Positions 6,916-15,409 are shown, counted from the stretch's first letter. The stretch is DNA of 26,099 nucleotides from an uncultured Eubacteriales bacterium (GCA_905199135.1 CAJKFC010000015.1:1-26099); one strand, 5' to 3'. Program-made: numbers and translations. Notes: a model not told the origin generated them from the sequence alone.

Positions 6916-8826
6916 ATGAACAATATTATTATAGGTACGGCAGGACATGTCGACCACGGAAAGACCTGTCTTATAAAGGCTTTGACAGGAATCGAAACCG
7001 ACAGGCTGAAGGAAGAGAAAAAGCGCGGCATAACCATAGAGCTGGGCTTTGCATATATCGACCTTCCGGGAGGTCTCAGAGCCGGTATCATAGATGTACC
7101 GGGCCATGAAAAATTTGTAAAAAACATGCTGGCGGGAGCGGGCGGAATAGACATCGCTCTTTTGATAATTGCCGCCGACGAAGGCATAATGCCCCAGACA
7201 GAGGAACATCTTGCAATTTTGTCCCTTCTTGACATCAAAAAAGGCGTCATCGCCCTGACCAAAAAGGACATCGTCGACGAGGAGTGGCTCGAGATGATGC
7301 AGGAAGAGATAAAGGAGCGCATGAAGGGCACATTTATGGAAAATGCCGCCATAATCCCCGTGTCTTCGTATACAGGAGAAGGCATAGAGGAGCTCAAAGC
7401 CGAGCTTTCGAGAGTTGCCTCCGAGTGTGAAGGCAAGAGCGAGACCGTGCCTTTCAGAATTCCCGTCGACAGGGTGTTCTCAATAGACGGCTTCGGCACC
7501 GTAATAACGGGCACCCTCATCGAGGGTGTAGTCAACGAGGGCGACTCTGTGACCATATACCCCGACAAGATTCAGTCCAAGGTAAGAGGTCTTCAGGTAC
7601 ACTCCAAACCGGTTCAGACAGCCTATCCCGGTCAGAGGGTGGCGGTCAACCTCAGCGGCGTACACAAAAGCGACCTCGAAAGGGGAGACATAATAGCGGC
7701 AGAGGATTCCATGGAGTCCTCCATGATGCTCGATGTACTTTTGAAGGTTACTGCCGACACCGAGAGAAAGATCAAAAACGGCAGCAGACTGCATTTTTAC
7801 CACGGCAGCCGCGAGATACTCTGTAAAGTTATACTGCTTGACTGCGATGAACTTCAAAAGGGGCAGGAGGGTTACGCTCAGATAAGACTTGAAGAGCAGG
7901 TGTCCACTAAGGTGGGCGACCGCTTTGTTGTGAGATTTTATTCTCCACTTGAGACTGTGGGAGGCGGCATGATCATAGACGCCAACCCCAAAAAGCACAA
8001 GAGATATGATGAAGCGGTTCTTGAGGATATAAAGGCAAGAGAAACGGGCACTCTGCAAAAGAGAATTGCCCTCTCCATAAAGGAGCACAGCAAGAGCTTC
8101 ATGCCGATAGACGAGATAAGAAAGAGACTTGCCGTCACCGAAGAGGAGTTCGGCAAAAAGATAGAAAATCTTGTAAAATACAATGAGATAATCAAAATCA
8201 ACCCTAAAATATATCTCCACAAGGACTATATCGCCGATATGGACAAAAAGTGCGTCGAGCTTCTTTCGGCTCATCACAAGGCATTTCCCCTGCAGAGCGG
8301 CATAAAGCGTGAAGAGGTGGCTTCAAAGATTATCAGAAACGCCGATACGGCTCTCGCAAACGCCATACTGCAAAAGGTGACCGAGCTTGGAAATGTCAAA
8401 CTGGAAAACGGCTATATGTCCCTTAAGGACTTTACGCCCAAAGCTGAGGGAGGCAACGCCGCCCTTATGTCCAAGCTGGAAAAAATATACAGGGACGCAG
8501 GTCTCACACCCGATGCTACCGACACTGTTCTTGCCTCTCTCAAGGTCAAGCCCAACGAGGCAAAGGAAGTGTACAACGCCCTTGTAAAGGCGGGAACCTT
8601 GATACGCCTCGACCCGCAGATAACTGTACACAAAGACAGCTACGAAAAAGCCATAGAGGCTTTGAGGCAGCATTTCTCCTCTGAAAATACGGTAACTCTC
8701 GCTCAGTTCCGCGATATTATAGGAACTTCGAGAAAATATGCCGTCGCCGTTTTGGAGCATTTTGATAATGCAGGTTATACAAAAAAGACAGGCGACTATC
8801 GTATGAAAGGCATAAAAATGAGCTGA
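6916..8826 (+). CDS. selB: Selenocysteine-specific elongation factor
   Basis: SelB is the EF-Tu-like GTPase that brings Sec-tRNA(Sec) to UGA codons marked by a SECIS hairpin. It has 636 residues. The GTPase G1 loop is GHVDHGKT (10-17), G3 is DVPGHE (60-65), and G4 is the TKKD variant (115-118) rather than NKxD. Beta-barrel domains follow (VDRVFSIDGFGTVITGTL, LRGLQVH-type blocks). The C-terminal part after about 370 is the winged-helix array that binds the SECIS RNA. The ATG at 6916 follows the selA stop with no gap, using GGGTG inside the selA end as a weak binding site. No clear terminator follows; the next promoter begins 7 nt after the stop. Confidence 0.97.
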   Translation: MNNIIIGTAGHVDHGKTCLIKALTGIETDRLKEEKKRGITIELGFAYIDLPGGLRAGIIDVPGHEKFVKNMLAGAGGIDIALLIIAADEGIMPQTEEHLAILSLLDIKKGVIALTKKDIVDEEWLEMMQEEIKERMKGTFMENAAIIPVSSYTGEGIEELKAELSRVASECEGKSETVPFRIPVDRVFSIDGFGTVITGTLIEGVVNEGDSVTIYPDKIQSKVRGLQVHSKPVQTAYPGQRVAVNLSGVHKSDLERGDIIAAEDSMESSMMLDVLLKVTADTERKIKNGSRLHFYHGSREILCKVILLDCDELQKGQEGYAQIRLEEQVSTKVGDRFVVRFYSPLETVGGGMIIDANPKKHKRYDEAVLEDIKARETGTLQKRIALSIKEHSKSFMPIDEIRKRLAVTEEEFGKKIENLVKYNEIIKINPKIYLHKDYIADMDKKCVELLSAHHKAFPLQSGIKREEVASKIIRNADTALANAILQKVTELGNVKLENGYMSLKDFTPKAEGGNAALMSKLEKIYRDAGLTPDATDTVLASLKVKPNEAKEVYNALVKAGTLIRLDPQITVHKDSYEKAIEALRQHFSSENTVTLAQFRDIIGTSRKYAVAVLEHFDNAGYTKKTGDYRMKGIKMS

Positions 8827-8832
8827 AAGTTA

Positions 8833-8861
8833 TTGACATAAGGAGCTTTTTATTATAAAAT
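8833..8861 (+). promoter_or_regulatory. Promoter upstream of rny
   Basis: A perfect TTGACA (8833-8838) is followed after 17 bp by TAAAAT (8856-8861). Further TATAAT boxes occur at 8890-8895 and 8903-8908 without good -35 partners, so a second start is possible. RNase Y is thus probably transcribed apart from selAB. Confidence 0.65.
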
Positions 8862-8880
8862 ATTGTATTGTAGATGCTAC

Positions 8881-8901
8881 TGTATCTTGTATAATGATAC
8901 A
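8881..8901. promoter_or_regulatory. Inverted repeat in the rny leader
   Basis: TGTATC and GATACA face each other across 9 bp (TTGTATAAT), which holds a TATAAT box. It lies just downstream of the main promoter, where a repressor site or a leader stem could act. The repeat is short and the region AT-rich, so chance is possible. Confidence 0.3.
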
Positions 8902-8947
8902 TTATAATATTGAGCATTGACAAAACTTTAAAGAAAGGGGAAATGCA

Positions 8948-10492
8948 ATGGATAAGATAATTATAGGGCTGATTGCTCTGGTTGTCGGCGTAGTCCTTGG
9001 CGGTATCTTCGGGTTTGTCTATCGCAAATCTTCGGCTGAAAAAGAGATAGGCAGCGCAGAAGACGAAGCCAAGAGAATTATAAATGAAGCTATCCGTACA
9101 GGCGAATCCAAAAAGCGAGAAGCTTTGGTGGAAGCCAAAGAGGAAATTCACAAGAGCCGTTCCGAGTTCGAAAAAGAATACAAAGAGCGCAGGAACGAAA
9201 TCCAGAAGCAGGAAAGAAGACTTGTCCAGAAGGAAGAAAATCTCGACAAGAAATATGAGACCATTGAGAAAAAAGAGGAAAAACTGCAAAACCGCATAAG
9301 AGAAGCCGAGGCTCACCAGGAGGAGATAAGGCAGATCAAAAAAGGTCAGCTTGAAATGCTGGAGAAGATCTCGGGACTCACTTCCGATGAGGCCAGAGAG
9401 CTCATAGTAAAGCAGGCCGAGCAGGAGGCAAAACACGACGCCGCCGCCAAGATAAAGGAGATCGAGCGTCAGCTTAAAGAGGAGGCCGACACAAAGGCGA
9501 GAGAGCTCATATCCCTTGCCATTCAGAGATGCGCCTCCGATCACGCATCGGAAGCAACGGTTTCTGCCGTGTCGCTTCCCAACGATGAGATGAAGGGCAG
9601 AATCATCGGCCGTGAGGGCAGAAATATCAGAACTTTGGAAACTCTGACAGGAGTCGACCTGATAATCGACGATACGCCCGAAGCCATAACGGTCTCTTCC
9701 TTTGATCCCATCAGAAGAGAAGTGGCAAGACTTACCCTTGAAAAGCTCATTGCAGACGGCCGTATACATCCCGCCAGAATCGAAGAGATGGTGGAAAAAT
9801 CCAAGCACGAGGTCGAAAGCATTATCAAGAGCGAGGGTGAGAGAGCTCTGTTTGAAACTACTATCCACGGCGTGCATCCCGAGCTCATAAAGATTCTCGG
9901 CCGCCTGAGATACCGCACCAGCTACGGACAGAATGTCCTTAACCACTCCATTGAAGTGGCTCACCTTTCGGGTCTTTTGGCCGCCGAGCTGGGAGCAGAC
10001 ATAAATATAGCCAAGAGAGCTGGACTTCTCCACGATATAGGCAAGGCTGTCAGCCACGAGATGGAGGGAACTCACATTCAGCTGGGTGTCGAGCTTGCCA
10101 AAAAATACCGTGAGAATGAGGCGGTTATCCACGCCATTCACGCTCACCACGGCGATGTGGAGCCCGAGACGGTAGAAGCCTGCATAGTACAGGCGGCCGA
10201 CGCCATTTCCGCATCGAGACCGGGAGCAAGAAGAGAAAATCTGGAAAATTACATCAAGCGTCTTGAAAAGCTTGAGGAAATTGCCACAAGTTTTGACGGC
10301 GTTGAGAAATCCTTTGCCTTCCAGGCAGGCCGTGAGCTGAGAATCATTGTCAAGCCCGAGGCAGTCAGCGACGACGATATGGTTCTTTTGGCGAGAGAGC
10401 TCTCCAAAAAGATCGAAAACGAGATGTCCTACCCCGGACAGATCAAAGTTCATGTCGTCCGCGAGACAAGAGTGGTCGATTACGCAAAATAA
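8948..10492 (+). CDS. rny: Ribonuclease Y
   Basis: RNase Y is the membrane-anchored endoribonuclease that starts mRNA decay in many Bacillota. The protein has 514 residues in the standard order. An N-terminal membrane helix (about 4-24) is followed by a long charged coiled coil (30-190). The KH domain has IIGREGRNIR (GREG 221-224), and the metal-dependent HD domain has LLHDIGKAVSH (H362, D363) plus HAHHGD (398-403). AAGGGG precedes the ATG; another ATG 5 nt upstream is out of frame. A promoter precedes the gene and a strong terminator follows it, so it forms its own unit, apart from readthrough. Confidence 0.98.
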   Translation: MDKIIIGLIALVVGVVLGGIFGFVYRKSSAEKEIGSAEDEAKRIINEAIRTGESKKREALVEAKEEIHKSRSEFEKEYKERRNEIQKQERRLVQKEENLDKKYETIEKKEEKLQNRIREAEAHQEEIRQIKKGQLEMLEKISGLTSDEARELIVKQAEQEAKHDAAAKIKEIERQLKEEADTKARELISLAIQRCASDHASEATVSAVSLPNDEMKGRIIGREGRNIRTLETLTGVDLIIDDTPEAITVSSFDPIRREVARLTLEKLIADGRIHPARIEEMVEKSKHEVESIIKSEGERALFETTIHGVHPELIKILGRLRYRTSYGQNVLNHSIEVAHLSGLLAAELGADINIAKRAGLLHDIGKAVSHEMEGTHIQLGVELAKKYRENEAVIHAIHAHHGDVEPETVEACIVQAADAISASRPGARRENLENYIKRLEKLEEIATSFDGVEKSFAFQAGRELRIIVKPEAVSDDDMVLLARELSKKIENEMSYPGQIKVHVVRETRVVDYAK

Positions 10493-10498
10493 CAGTCC

Positions 10499-10527
10499 GA
10501 AAGACAGCCTTTGGCTGTCTTTCTCTT
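10499..10527 (+). terminator. Terminator after rny
   Basis: GAAAGACAGCC (10499-10509) pairs with GGCTGTCTTTC (10513-10523) around TTT, giving an 11-bp stem that ends in a short U-rich run. It starts 7 nt after the rny stop. Confidence 0.75.
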
Positions 10528-10540
10528 TAGGGGGAAATCC

Positions 10541-11302
10541 ATGAACGGTAAGATAGTTCAAAACAAGGGGAGATTTTTCATATCTGCGGCTGTGACTTTG
10601 GTTTGTATATCTGTTCTGACATCTTTTCTGTCGGAAAAAGATGATTTGCCGCTTTATCTTGTAGTAGCAGGAAATATCACTCTGCTGATTATGACAGCCG
10701 TGCTGATATGGTCGGCCGTCGGGATATTCCGTGAAAAGATACTGTTTCAGGGGGGAGAGAACGGACTTTATATAAATTTTCCGCCTGTAAACAGGGGTAC
10801 AGTTCCCTGGAAAAACATAGACAGAATAGAGTGCGGACAGGGAAATATTCTTACAATATACCTCAGCGGCTTGTGGGACGGAGAAGGGCAATTTGATATA
10901 AAAAATGAAAACGGAAAAAGATGCATTGTCCTGAAGTTGGGAAAAGGGACAAAAAATCATATTGACGCTCAAAAGCTTTCTGAGATGAAAGAATCGGCCT
11001 GTCCCGAACCTGAGCAGTTTAAGGCCTTTTACGGGGAAAAAGTGAAGCCCAACAGAGGTTTGAGTACGGCACGAACAGCGGTCGGAATAATTTTGTCCAA
11101 GTTCTACTTTCTGTCTCTGCTTGTATTTCTGTTTGCGGCGGGAGCGATCCAGAACGCAGGATATTTTAACGGAATTATTTTATTGGCAGCGGCGCTTTTG
11201 TGGGCGGCTGCGTCGGTTTTTCTGAAAAAGAGACTGAAAAAACTTTTAAAACGGCTGGAAACAGCCTCGGAAGAGGACGCAAAAAGAGTCAAAGGCATAT
11301 AA
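10541..11302 (+). CDS. Four-helix membrane protein with a PH-like central domain (STM3941-like, tentative)
   Basis: A 253-residue protein of unknown function. Two membrane helices near the N-terminus (about 11-30 and 38-62) and two near the C-terminus (about 183-205 and 210-229) flank a soluble middle. That middle, INFPPVNRGTVPWKNIDRIE followed by beta-rich sequence, resembles the W-x-x-I pattern of small bacterial PH-like domains found in STM3941-type proteins. The C-terminus is strongly basic (KKRLKKLLKRL), expected inside the cell. AGGGGG lies 6 nt before the ATG; an upstream in-frame TTG lies inside the rny terminator and is rejected. No own promoter was recognised, so it may be read through from rny. 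Confidence 0.65.
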   Translation: MNGKIVQNKGRFFISAAVTLVCISVLTSFLSEKDDLPLYLVVAGNITLLIMTAVLIWSAVGIFREKILFQGGENGLYINFPPVNRGTVPWKNIDRIECGQGNILTIYLSGLWDGEGQFDIKNENGKRCIVLKLGKGTKNHIDAQKLSEMKESACPEPEQFKAFYGEKVKPNRGLSTARTAVGIILSKFYFLSLLVFLFAAGAIQNAGYFNGIILLAAALLWAAASVFLKKRLKKLLKRLETASEEDAKRVKGI

Positions 11303-11328
11303 AAAGAGCGGCATAAGCCGCTCTTTTT
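11301..11328 (+). terminator. Terminator after the four-helix membrane protein
   Basis: AAAAAGAGCGGC and GCCGCTCTTTTT form a perfect 12-bp stem with an ATAA loop. The left arm overlaps the stop codon of the preceding gene, and the T run is built into the right arm. Confidence 0.9.
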
Positions 11329-11359
11329 GAAGGTAAGACATGTTTAAAATCAGCTTATG

Positions 11360-11383
11360 TATATGGGGCAAAAGCCCCATATA
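11360..11383 (-). terminator. Hairpin after the Cys-rich gene
   Basis: TATATGGGGC and GCCCCATATA form a perfect 10-bp stem with a four-base loop, 5 nt beyond the stop of the leftward Cys-rich gene. The leftward tail (CATAAGCTGATTTT) is only weakly U-rich, so termination may be partial. Confidence 0.55.
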
Positions 11384-11388
11384 TGCTG

Positions 11389-11664
11389 TCAGCAGCCGCA
11401 GCATCTGTTACATGTACAGCCTCCGCAGGAACAGCCGCAGTTAGAGCTGTTTGCGCAGCAGTTTTTCAGGGTTTCGGATATCTCCTGGAGAACTTCGAGG
11501 GTGTCCTCGCAGCAGTCGATCTGGGTATATCCGCTTCCGCGATAAATGCTCATGGGAACATCGGCAAAACGACGGGTGTAGCTGATACTGTAAACGGATA
11601 CGGCGTTGTTGTTTGAGCAGCAGCAGTTGCAGGAGCAGCAGTTTCTTCTGAATAAATTAAACAT
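11389..11664 (-). CDS. Cysteine-rich small protein (18 Cys in 91 residues)
   Basis: A 91-residue protein with cysteine clusters at both ends: NCCSCNCCC near the start (8-16) and CGCSCGGCTCNRCCGC at the very end, plus CC pairs in the middle. A central helix-prone stretch (EDTLEVLQEISETLKN) links the clusters. There is no signal peptide or membrane helix, so it should be cytoplasmic. The spacing (CC, CxC, CxxC) suggests metal or Fe-S/thiol chemistry, but no named family was recognised. The start at 11664 has GAGGTGAG just upstream; an upstream in-frame Met (11703) lacks such a site. It converges on the four-helix gene and diverges from the DMT transporter. Confidence 0.75.
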   Translation of the reverse strand: MFNLFRRNCCSCNCCCSNNNAVSVYSISYTRRFADVPMSIYRGSGYTQIDCCEDTLEVLQEISETLKNCCANSSNCGCSCGGCTCNRCCGC

Positions 11665-11696
11665 AATCTCACCTCGCTTTATCATATGCAAAAGCT

Positions 11697-11725
11697 TTGA
11701 CAAAGGTGAAAAAATAAGCTATAAT
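11697..11725 (+). promoter_or_regulatory. Promoter for the DMT transporter
   Basis: A perfect TTGACA (11697-11702) and perfect TATAAT (11720-11725) are separated by 17 bp. The start of transcription would be near 11732, giving a leader of about 27 nt. Confidence 0.85.
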
Positions 11726-11758
11726 AATATAGATATAATGTTGTATTTAAGAGGTAAA

Positions 11759-12634
11759 ATGTTAGAAAAGATAAAAAACAGCGGATATTTGCATGAAATA
11801 AGCCTTATTTTGGCTTCATTTTTTTGGGGTATAGCTTTCATATGGACGAAGACGGCCATGAATCAGGGCCTTACGGCCACACAGGTCATTCTTGTTCGAT
11901 ACACTGTGTCGGTGTTCATGATGCTGCCTTTTTGTATTAAAGAGCTGAAAAAGGCAAGCAAAAAGGATTGGGTACTTGGTCTGACGGGCGGAGTTTTCAT
12001 AGGAGGCGGAATGCTGGTGCAGACCATGGGCCTCGGAATGACTACACCCTCTAACAGTGTGTTTATAACCACTACATATGTGGTTATGGTGCCTTTTGTA
12101 TCATGGATTGTGGAAAAGAAAAAACCGCAGACTAAGATGTATTTCTGTGCGCTTTTGGCTCTTGCGGGTCTCTATGTTCTGACAAGAGTGCCGGGGGAAG
12201 GCATAGTGATAAATGCCGCAACCCTTTTGACCCTTCTGAGCGCGCTTCTGTTCGCGTTTCAGGTGGTGTTCATCACATACGCGGGACAGAGAATGAATGT
12301 AAAACTGCTTACATTTATGCCGGTGCTTTTTACGGCGGTTTTGGCTTTGGGCATCTCGGTGTTTACGGGCGAGATACACATGAGCAGCACCAATATGGTG
12401 TCGTCTGTGCTCAATGTGGCGTGCGCTGCCTTTTTTGCCACGATACTGGCAGGACTCATGCAGGCAGCTTCGCAAAAGCATGTGGGCTCGGCCAAATCGG
12501 CGATATATATGTCTTTGGAATCGGTATTTACCCTTATAGTTTCGGTGATATTCGGCTTTGACGCCATGAGCCTTTCCCTCATAGCGGGAGGTGTTCTGAT
12601 AGTGGCGTCGATAATAATAGCCGAGTTAAAATAA
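11759..12634 (+). CDS. DMT superfamily (EamA) transporter
   Basis: A 291-residue inner-membrane protein with about ten hydrophobic helices, arranged as two EamA repeats. The first repeat opens ISLILASFFWGIAFIWTKTA, the usual EamA start, with the basic loop KELKKASKKDW after the second helix. The second repeat begins near LLTLLSALLFAFQVVFITYA and ends with GGVLIVASIIIAE. Such proteins export small metabolites or amino acids; the substrate cannot be read from sequence. GAGGT (11751-11755) sits 3 nt before the ATG at 11759; an in-frame ATG seven codons earlier (11738) has no binding site. The next gene starts 19 nt after the stop with no terminator, so the pair is probably co-transcribed. Confidence 0.9.
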   Translation: MLEKIKNSGYLHEISLILASFFWGIAFIWTKTAMNQGLTATQVILVRYTVSVFMMLPFCIKELKKASKKDWVLGLTGGVFIGGGMLVQTMGLGMTTPSNSVFITTTYVVMVPFVSWIVEKKKPQTKMYFCALLALAGLYVLTRVPGEGIVINAATLLTLLSALLFAFQVVFITYAGQRMNVKLLTFMPVLFTAVLALGISVFTGEIHMSSTNMVSSVLNVACAAFFATILAGLMQAASQKHVGSAKSAIYMSLESVFTLIVSVIFGFDAMSLSLIAGGVLIVASIIIAELK

Positions 12635-12653
12635 AATATTCAGGAGGCAGGTT

Positions 12654-14210
12654 ATGCAGAAAAAAATCGACGAGCTTTTCAAGCTCTGGAAGGAAAACGA
12701 AGGAGCAGGCGGCCAGCTTTTGGTGACTTACAAAGGCGAAACGGTGTTTGACAAGTGCTACGGCTACGCCAACATCGAGACAGGCACTCCCATTACTCAG
12801 GACACCGTATTTCATGTGGCCTCGGTGACAAAGCAGATCACAGTCATGTGCGTCATGATACTCCATGAGAGAGGTCTTTTGAATGTCTTTGACGATGTCC
12901 GTAAATATATACCCGACCTCATCGCCTTCCCGCAGCCCATGACTCTTAAAAATATGATGAACAATGTCAGCGGTCTCAGAGATCAGTGGGAGCTTTTGCA
13001 CCACAGCGGCAGAAAGATGGAAGACGCTCTTGTTCAGACCGATACAAGAAACATCATCGCAAGGCAGAGAGGCCTCAACTTTGAGCCTTTGGAAAAATAT
13101 ATGTATTCCAATTCCAACTTCACTCTGCTTGCCACAATAGTCGAGCGTGTTTCCGGCAAAACTCTGCCTGAGTTCGCCAAGGAGAACATCTTTGGGCCTC
13201 TGGGAATGACATCTACATTTATAAGAGACGATTTCCGCATGCTGGTGCCCAACAGAGCCTACTCCTATCATGATGACGGATATAACTATACAAACGGAGT
13301 TCTGACATTTGGCGTCTACGGCTCCACATCTCTTCACACCACCTGCCGTGATTTCACAAAGTGGCTGTGGCAGTTTAAAAATCCCACTCTCATAAGCGCA
13401 GATACCATGAACAACATCATGCTGGACAGACCCACCCTTAAAGACGGCACCGTCAGCATATATGCGGGCGGCGTAAAGCACGACTATCTCGAGGGACACA
13501 GATTTGTACAGCACGGCGGAGCCAACGCAGGCTTCAGAACCTTCTCGATGATCTTCCCCGAGGACGATCTGACAATAGTTCTTCTGGCCAATACATATAA
13601 TATACCCACAGAGCCGGTCTGCATGGATATTGCAAGAATAGTTCTCGGTCTCGAGCCCAGAAAACTCAACAATCTCGACGAATATGAGACAGACGGCTGC
13701 AATACAGAGGATATCGCGGGCTATTACTATGACGACAACTCGGGCAGCTCTTATGATATATGTGTGAAAGACGGCGTTCCCTATGTCCTCTATGAGGAAA
13801 AATGGGTAAAGCTCACCCATGTAAAGGGCAACCTCTACAAGATGGGCAGAAGAAACATCACATTCGCATTCGGCGAAAAGTGCGCTGTAAATCAAGAGAA
13901 CAGCGTTATGCGTCTGAGAAAGCTGACGGAAAATGTTTATCAGGATTACGCATACGATTACGAGGGAACATATTACTCCGATGAAGTGGGCGGTGAGTAC
14001 TATGTCTCCGAAGAGAGCGGCAAGGTATACCTCAACCACAGACGCTTCGGAACAAAGGAGCTTCACTGGGTAAAGGGCGATATGTTTGCCTATGACTCCA
14101 TGGATGGCAGACAGGAAGTGGTATTTACAAGAGGCTCGGGCGGAAATGTAATCGGCTTCGTGCACAACAGCGGCAGAGTGCAGAATCTTCCGTTCTCCAA
14201 GATAGACTAA
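12654..14210 (+). CDS. Serine hydrolase of the beta-lactamase / D-aminopeptidase (S12) type
   Basis: A 518-residue penicillin-binding-fold hydrolase. The catalytic SxxK is SVTK (S57-K60), the second motif is YSN (151-153), and the third is HGG (287-289) in QHGGANAGF. All three are intact, so an active enzyme is expected. Residues from about 345 onward form two beta-rich blocks (YYYDDNSGSSYDICV; YEGTYYSDEVGGEYYV and VQNLPFSKI) like the C-terminal barrels of D-aminopeptidase relatives. No signal peptide is present, so it acts in the cytoplasm, which favours peptide or ester hydrolysis over cell-wall work or classic antibiotic resistance. GGAGG lies 6 nt before the ATG. It follows the DMT exporter by 19 nt. 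The substrate is unknown. Confidence 0.88.
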   Translation: MQKKIDELFKLWKENEGAGGQLLVTYKGETVFDKCYGYANIETGTPITQDTVFHVASVTKQITVMCVMILHERGLLNVFDDVRKYIPDLIAFPQPMTLKNMMNNVSGLRDQWELLHHSGRKMEDALVQTDTRNIIARQRGLNFEPLEKYMYSNSNFTLLATIVERVSGKTLPEFAKENIFGPLGMTSTFIRDDFRMLVPNRAYSYHDDGYNYTNGVLTFGVYGSTSLHTTCRDFTKWLWQFKNPTLISADTMNNIMLDRPTLKDGTVSIYAGGVKHDYLEGHRFVQHGGANAGFRTFSMIFPEDDLTIVLLANTYNIPTEPVCMDIARIVLGLEPRKLNNLDEYETDGCNTEDIAGYYYDDNSGSSYDICVKDGVPYVLYEEKWVKLTHVKGNLYKMGRRNITFAFGEKCAVNQENSVMRLRKLTENVYQDYAYDYEGTYYSDEVGGEYYVSEESGKVYLNHRRFGTKELHWVKGDMFAYDSMDGRQEVVFTRGSGGNVIGFVHNSGRVQNLPFSKID

Positions 14211-14220
14211 TATAAACGAT

Positions 14221-14253
14221 TATAAAAAGAGGGAAATTTTCCCTCTTTTTATA
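14221..14253. terminator. Terminator after the S12 hydrolase
   Basis: A perfect 16-bp palindrome, TATAAAAAGAGGGAAA and its complement around one T, begins 10 nt after the stop codon. A and T runs at both ends let it act in either direction. Confidence 0.88.
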
Positions 14254-14263
14254 ATAAAATATC

Positions 14264-14292
14264 TTGACAAACAGCGATAAATAGTGTATATT
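14264..14292 (+). promoter_or_regulatory. Promoter of the first tRNA-Val gene
   Basis: TTGACA (14264-14269) is followed after 17 bp by TATATT (14287-14292). An overlapping TATAAT (14292-14297) has a 22-bp spacing and is less likely. It starts 11 bp after the upstream terminator. Confidence 0.75.
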
Positions 14293-14321
14293 ATAATAGC
14301 TAGTTCGAGGTTAATATCTAC

Positions 14322-14398
14322 GGACGCTTAGCTCAGTTGGCTAGAGCACTTGCTTGACGTGCAAGGGGTCAGGGGTTCAAGTCCCTTAGCGTCCACCA
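14322..14398 (+). tRNA. tRNA-Val (GAC), copy 1
   Basis: A 77-nt tRNA with encoded CCA. The acceptor stem GGACGCT pairs with AGCGTCC. The D arm is GCTCAGTTGGCTAGAGC, the anticodon stem is CTTGC/GCAAG with loop TTGACGT (anticodon GAC, reading GUC/GUU), and the T arm contains GGTTCAAGTCC. It is identical base for base to the copy at 15478-15554. Confidence 0.96.
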
Positions 14399-14400
14399 TA

Positions 14401-14429
14401 ATCACAGCAATATTTTGCCGTGATCTTTT
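14401..14429 (+). terminator. Weak terminator after tRNA-Val copy 1
   Basis: ATCAC/GTGAT with an inner GC/GC pair across one A-C mismatch is followed by CTTTTT. The imperfect stem suggests leaky termination, which could let transcription run into the diguanylate cyclase gene. Confidence 0.5.
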
Positions 14430-14479
14430 TGCATGTTCTTACGCGTTTTTATTTATTATTCTAAAACACGGAGGTAAAA

Positions 14480-15409
14480 ATGCACTGCGAATATGGTTTG
14501 GGTATTCCCGAAAGAGAACTTGATGTAGTTAAAGAACGATTCAATATAGCCCTAAAAGCCGCTAAAATGTGTATTTTTGAAGTGAATATAAAAGAACAGT
14601 ATTATACATGTTTTGAAAATGCCGAGGATATATTCGGAGTTTGCGGCCGAAAAATACTTGAGGATGTAAGAAAATACTCTGTTTTGCCGCGCGAAGAATA
14701 TCAAAAGGCTGTCACTGATTATTTTGTGTGTCCTGAAGACAGGGAGGCAGTGAATCAGGCTTTTAAAAATACATTTCACGGAAAAGACAGTACATATATT
14801 GCAAGAATGAAATCGGGCGATTCGTCCTATGTGTGGTGCAAGGTAGATATATCTCCGGTTACAGAGAAAGGCGAAACGGTTCGAATGATAGGAGTTATTA
14901 CGGACATCAGCGAGATAAAGGCAAAGGAGGATATGCTTGAACAAAAGTCACTTGTAGACGCATTTACGGGGCTTTATAACAAAGGCTATTCAAAGAAAGC
15001 CATAGAGCATATTCTGATCCGCGATAACTGCAAAAAGCATGCGCTCATACTGATAGATATAGACAATTTTAAGTATTTCAACGACACTATGGGGCATGCG
15101 GCGGGGGACGATATAATCCTTGCTGTCGCTAAAAATCTGAAAAATACCTTTAGAAAATCCGATATAGTCGGAAGATTCGGCGGAGATGAGTTTATAATAC
15201 TGATGGAAAACATCACCGACAGCAAAAATGTCTCCGAAAAACTTGAAAAGCTGGTGGAAGGCGAAGTGGGGCGATATACAAACAGCATAGGCGTTGCTGT
15301 GTTTCCTGACGACGGGAGGACCTTTGAGGAGCTTTTTGACAACGCAGACAGGGCTCTGTATTACTCAAAAAAGATAAAAAAGACCTTTACATTTTTTAAG
15401 AATTTATAG
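14480..15409 (+). CDS. PAS-GGDEF diguanylate cyclase
   Basis: A 309-residue soluble enzyme that should make cyclic di-GMP from two GTP. A PAS-type sensor domain covers roughly 17-150; its end, GVITDISEIKAKEDMLEQK, is the usual PAC-to-linker helix. The GGDEF domain opens DAFTGLYNKGY (160-170), has metal-binding aspartates in LIDIDNF (D193, D195), and an intact active site GGDEF (234-238). The inhibitory I-site R225-K-S-D228 lies 5 residues before it, so product feedback is expected. No membrane helix is seen, so the signal sensed is cytoplasmic. GGAGG lies 6 nt before the ATG. No clear promoter was found; leaky readthrough from the tRNA is possible. It stands alone between two identical tRNA-Val genes. 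Confidence 0.92.
   Translation: MHCEYGLGIPERELDVVKERFNIALKAAKMCIFEVNIKEQYYTCFENAEDIFGVCGRKILEDVRKYSVLPREEYQKAVTDYFVCPEDREAVNQAFKNTFHGKDSTYIARMKSGDSSYVWCKVDISPVTEKGETVRMIGVITDISEIKAKEDMLEQKSLVDAFTGLYNKGYSKKAIEHILIRDNCKKHALILIDIDNFKYFNDTMGHAAGDDIILAVAKNLKNTFRKSDIVGRFGGDEFIILMENITDSKNVSEKLEKLVEGEVGRYTNSIGVAVFPDDGRTFEELFDNADRALYYSKKIKKTFTFFKNL

Noticed and set aside
8717..10972. Leftward 751-residue reading frame opposite rny
   Set aside because: It spans the rny promoter, terminator and two genes on the other strand, with no domain recognised.
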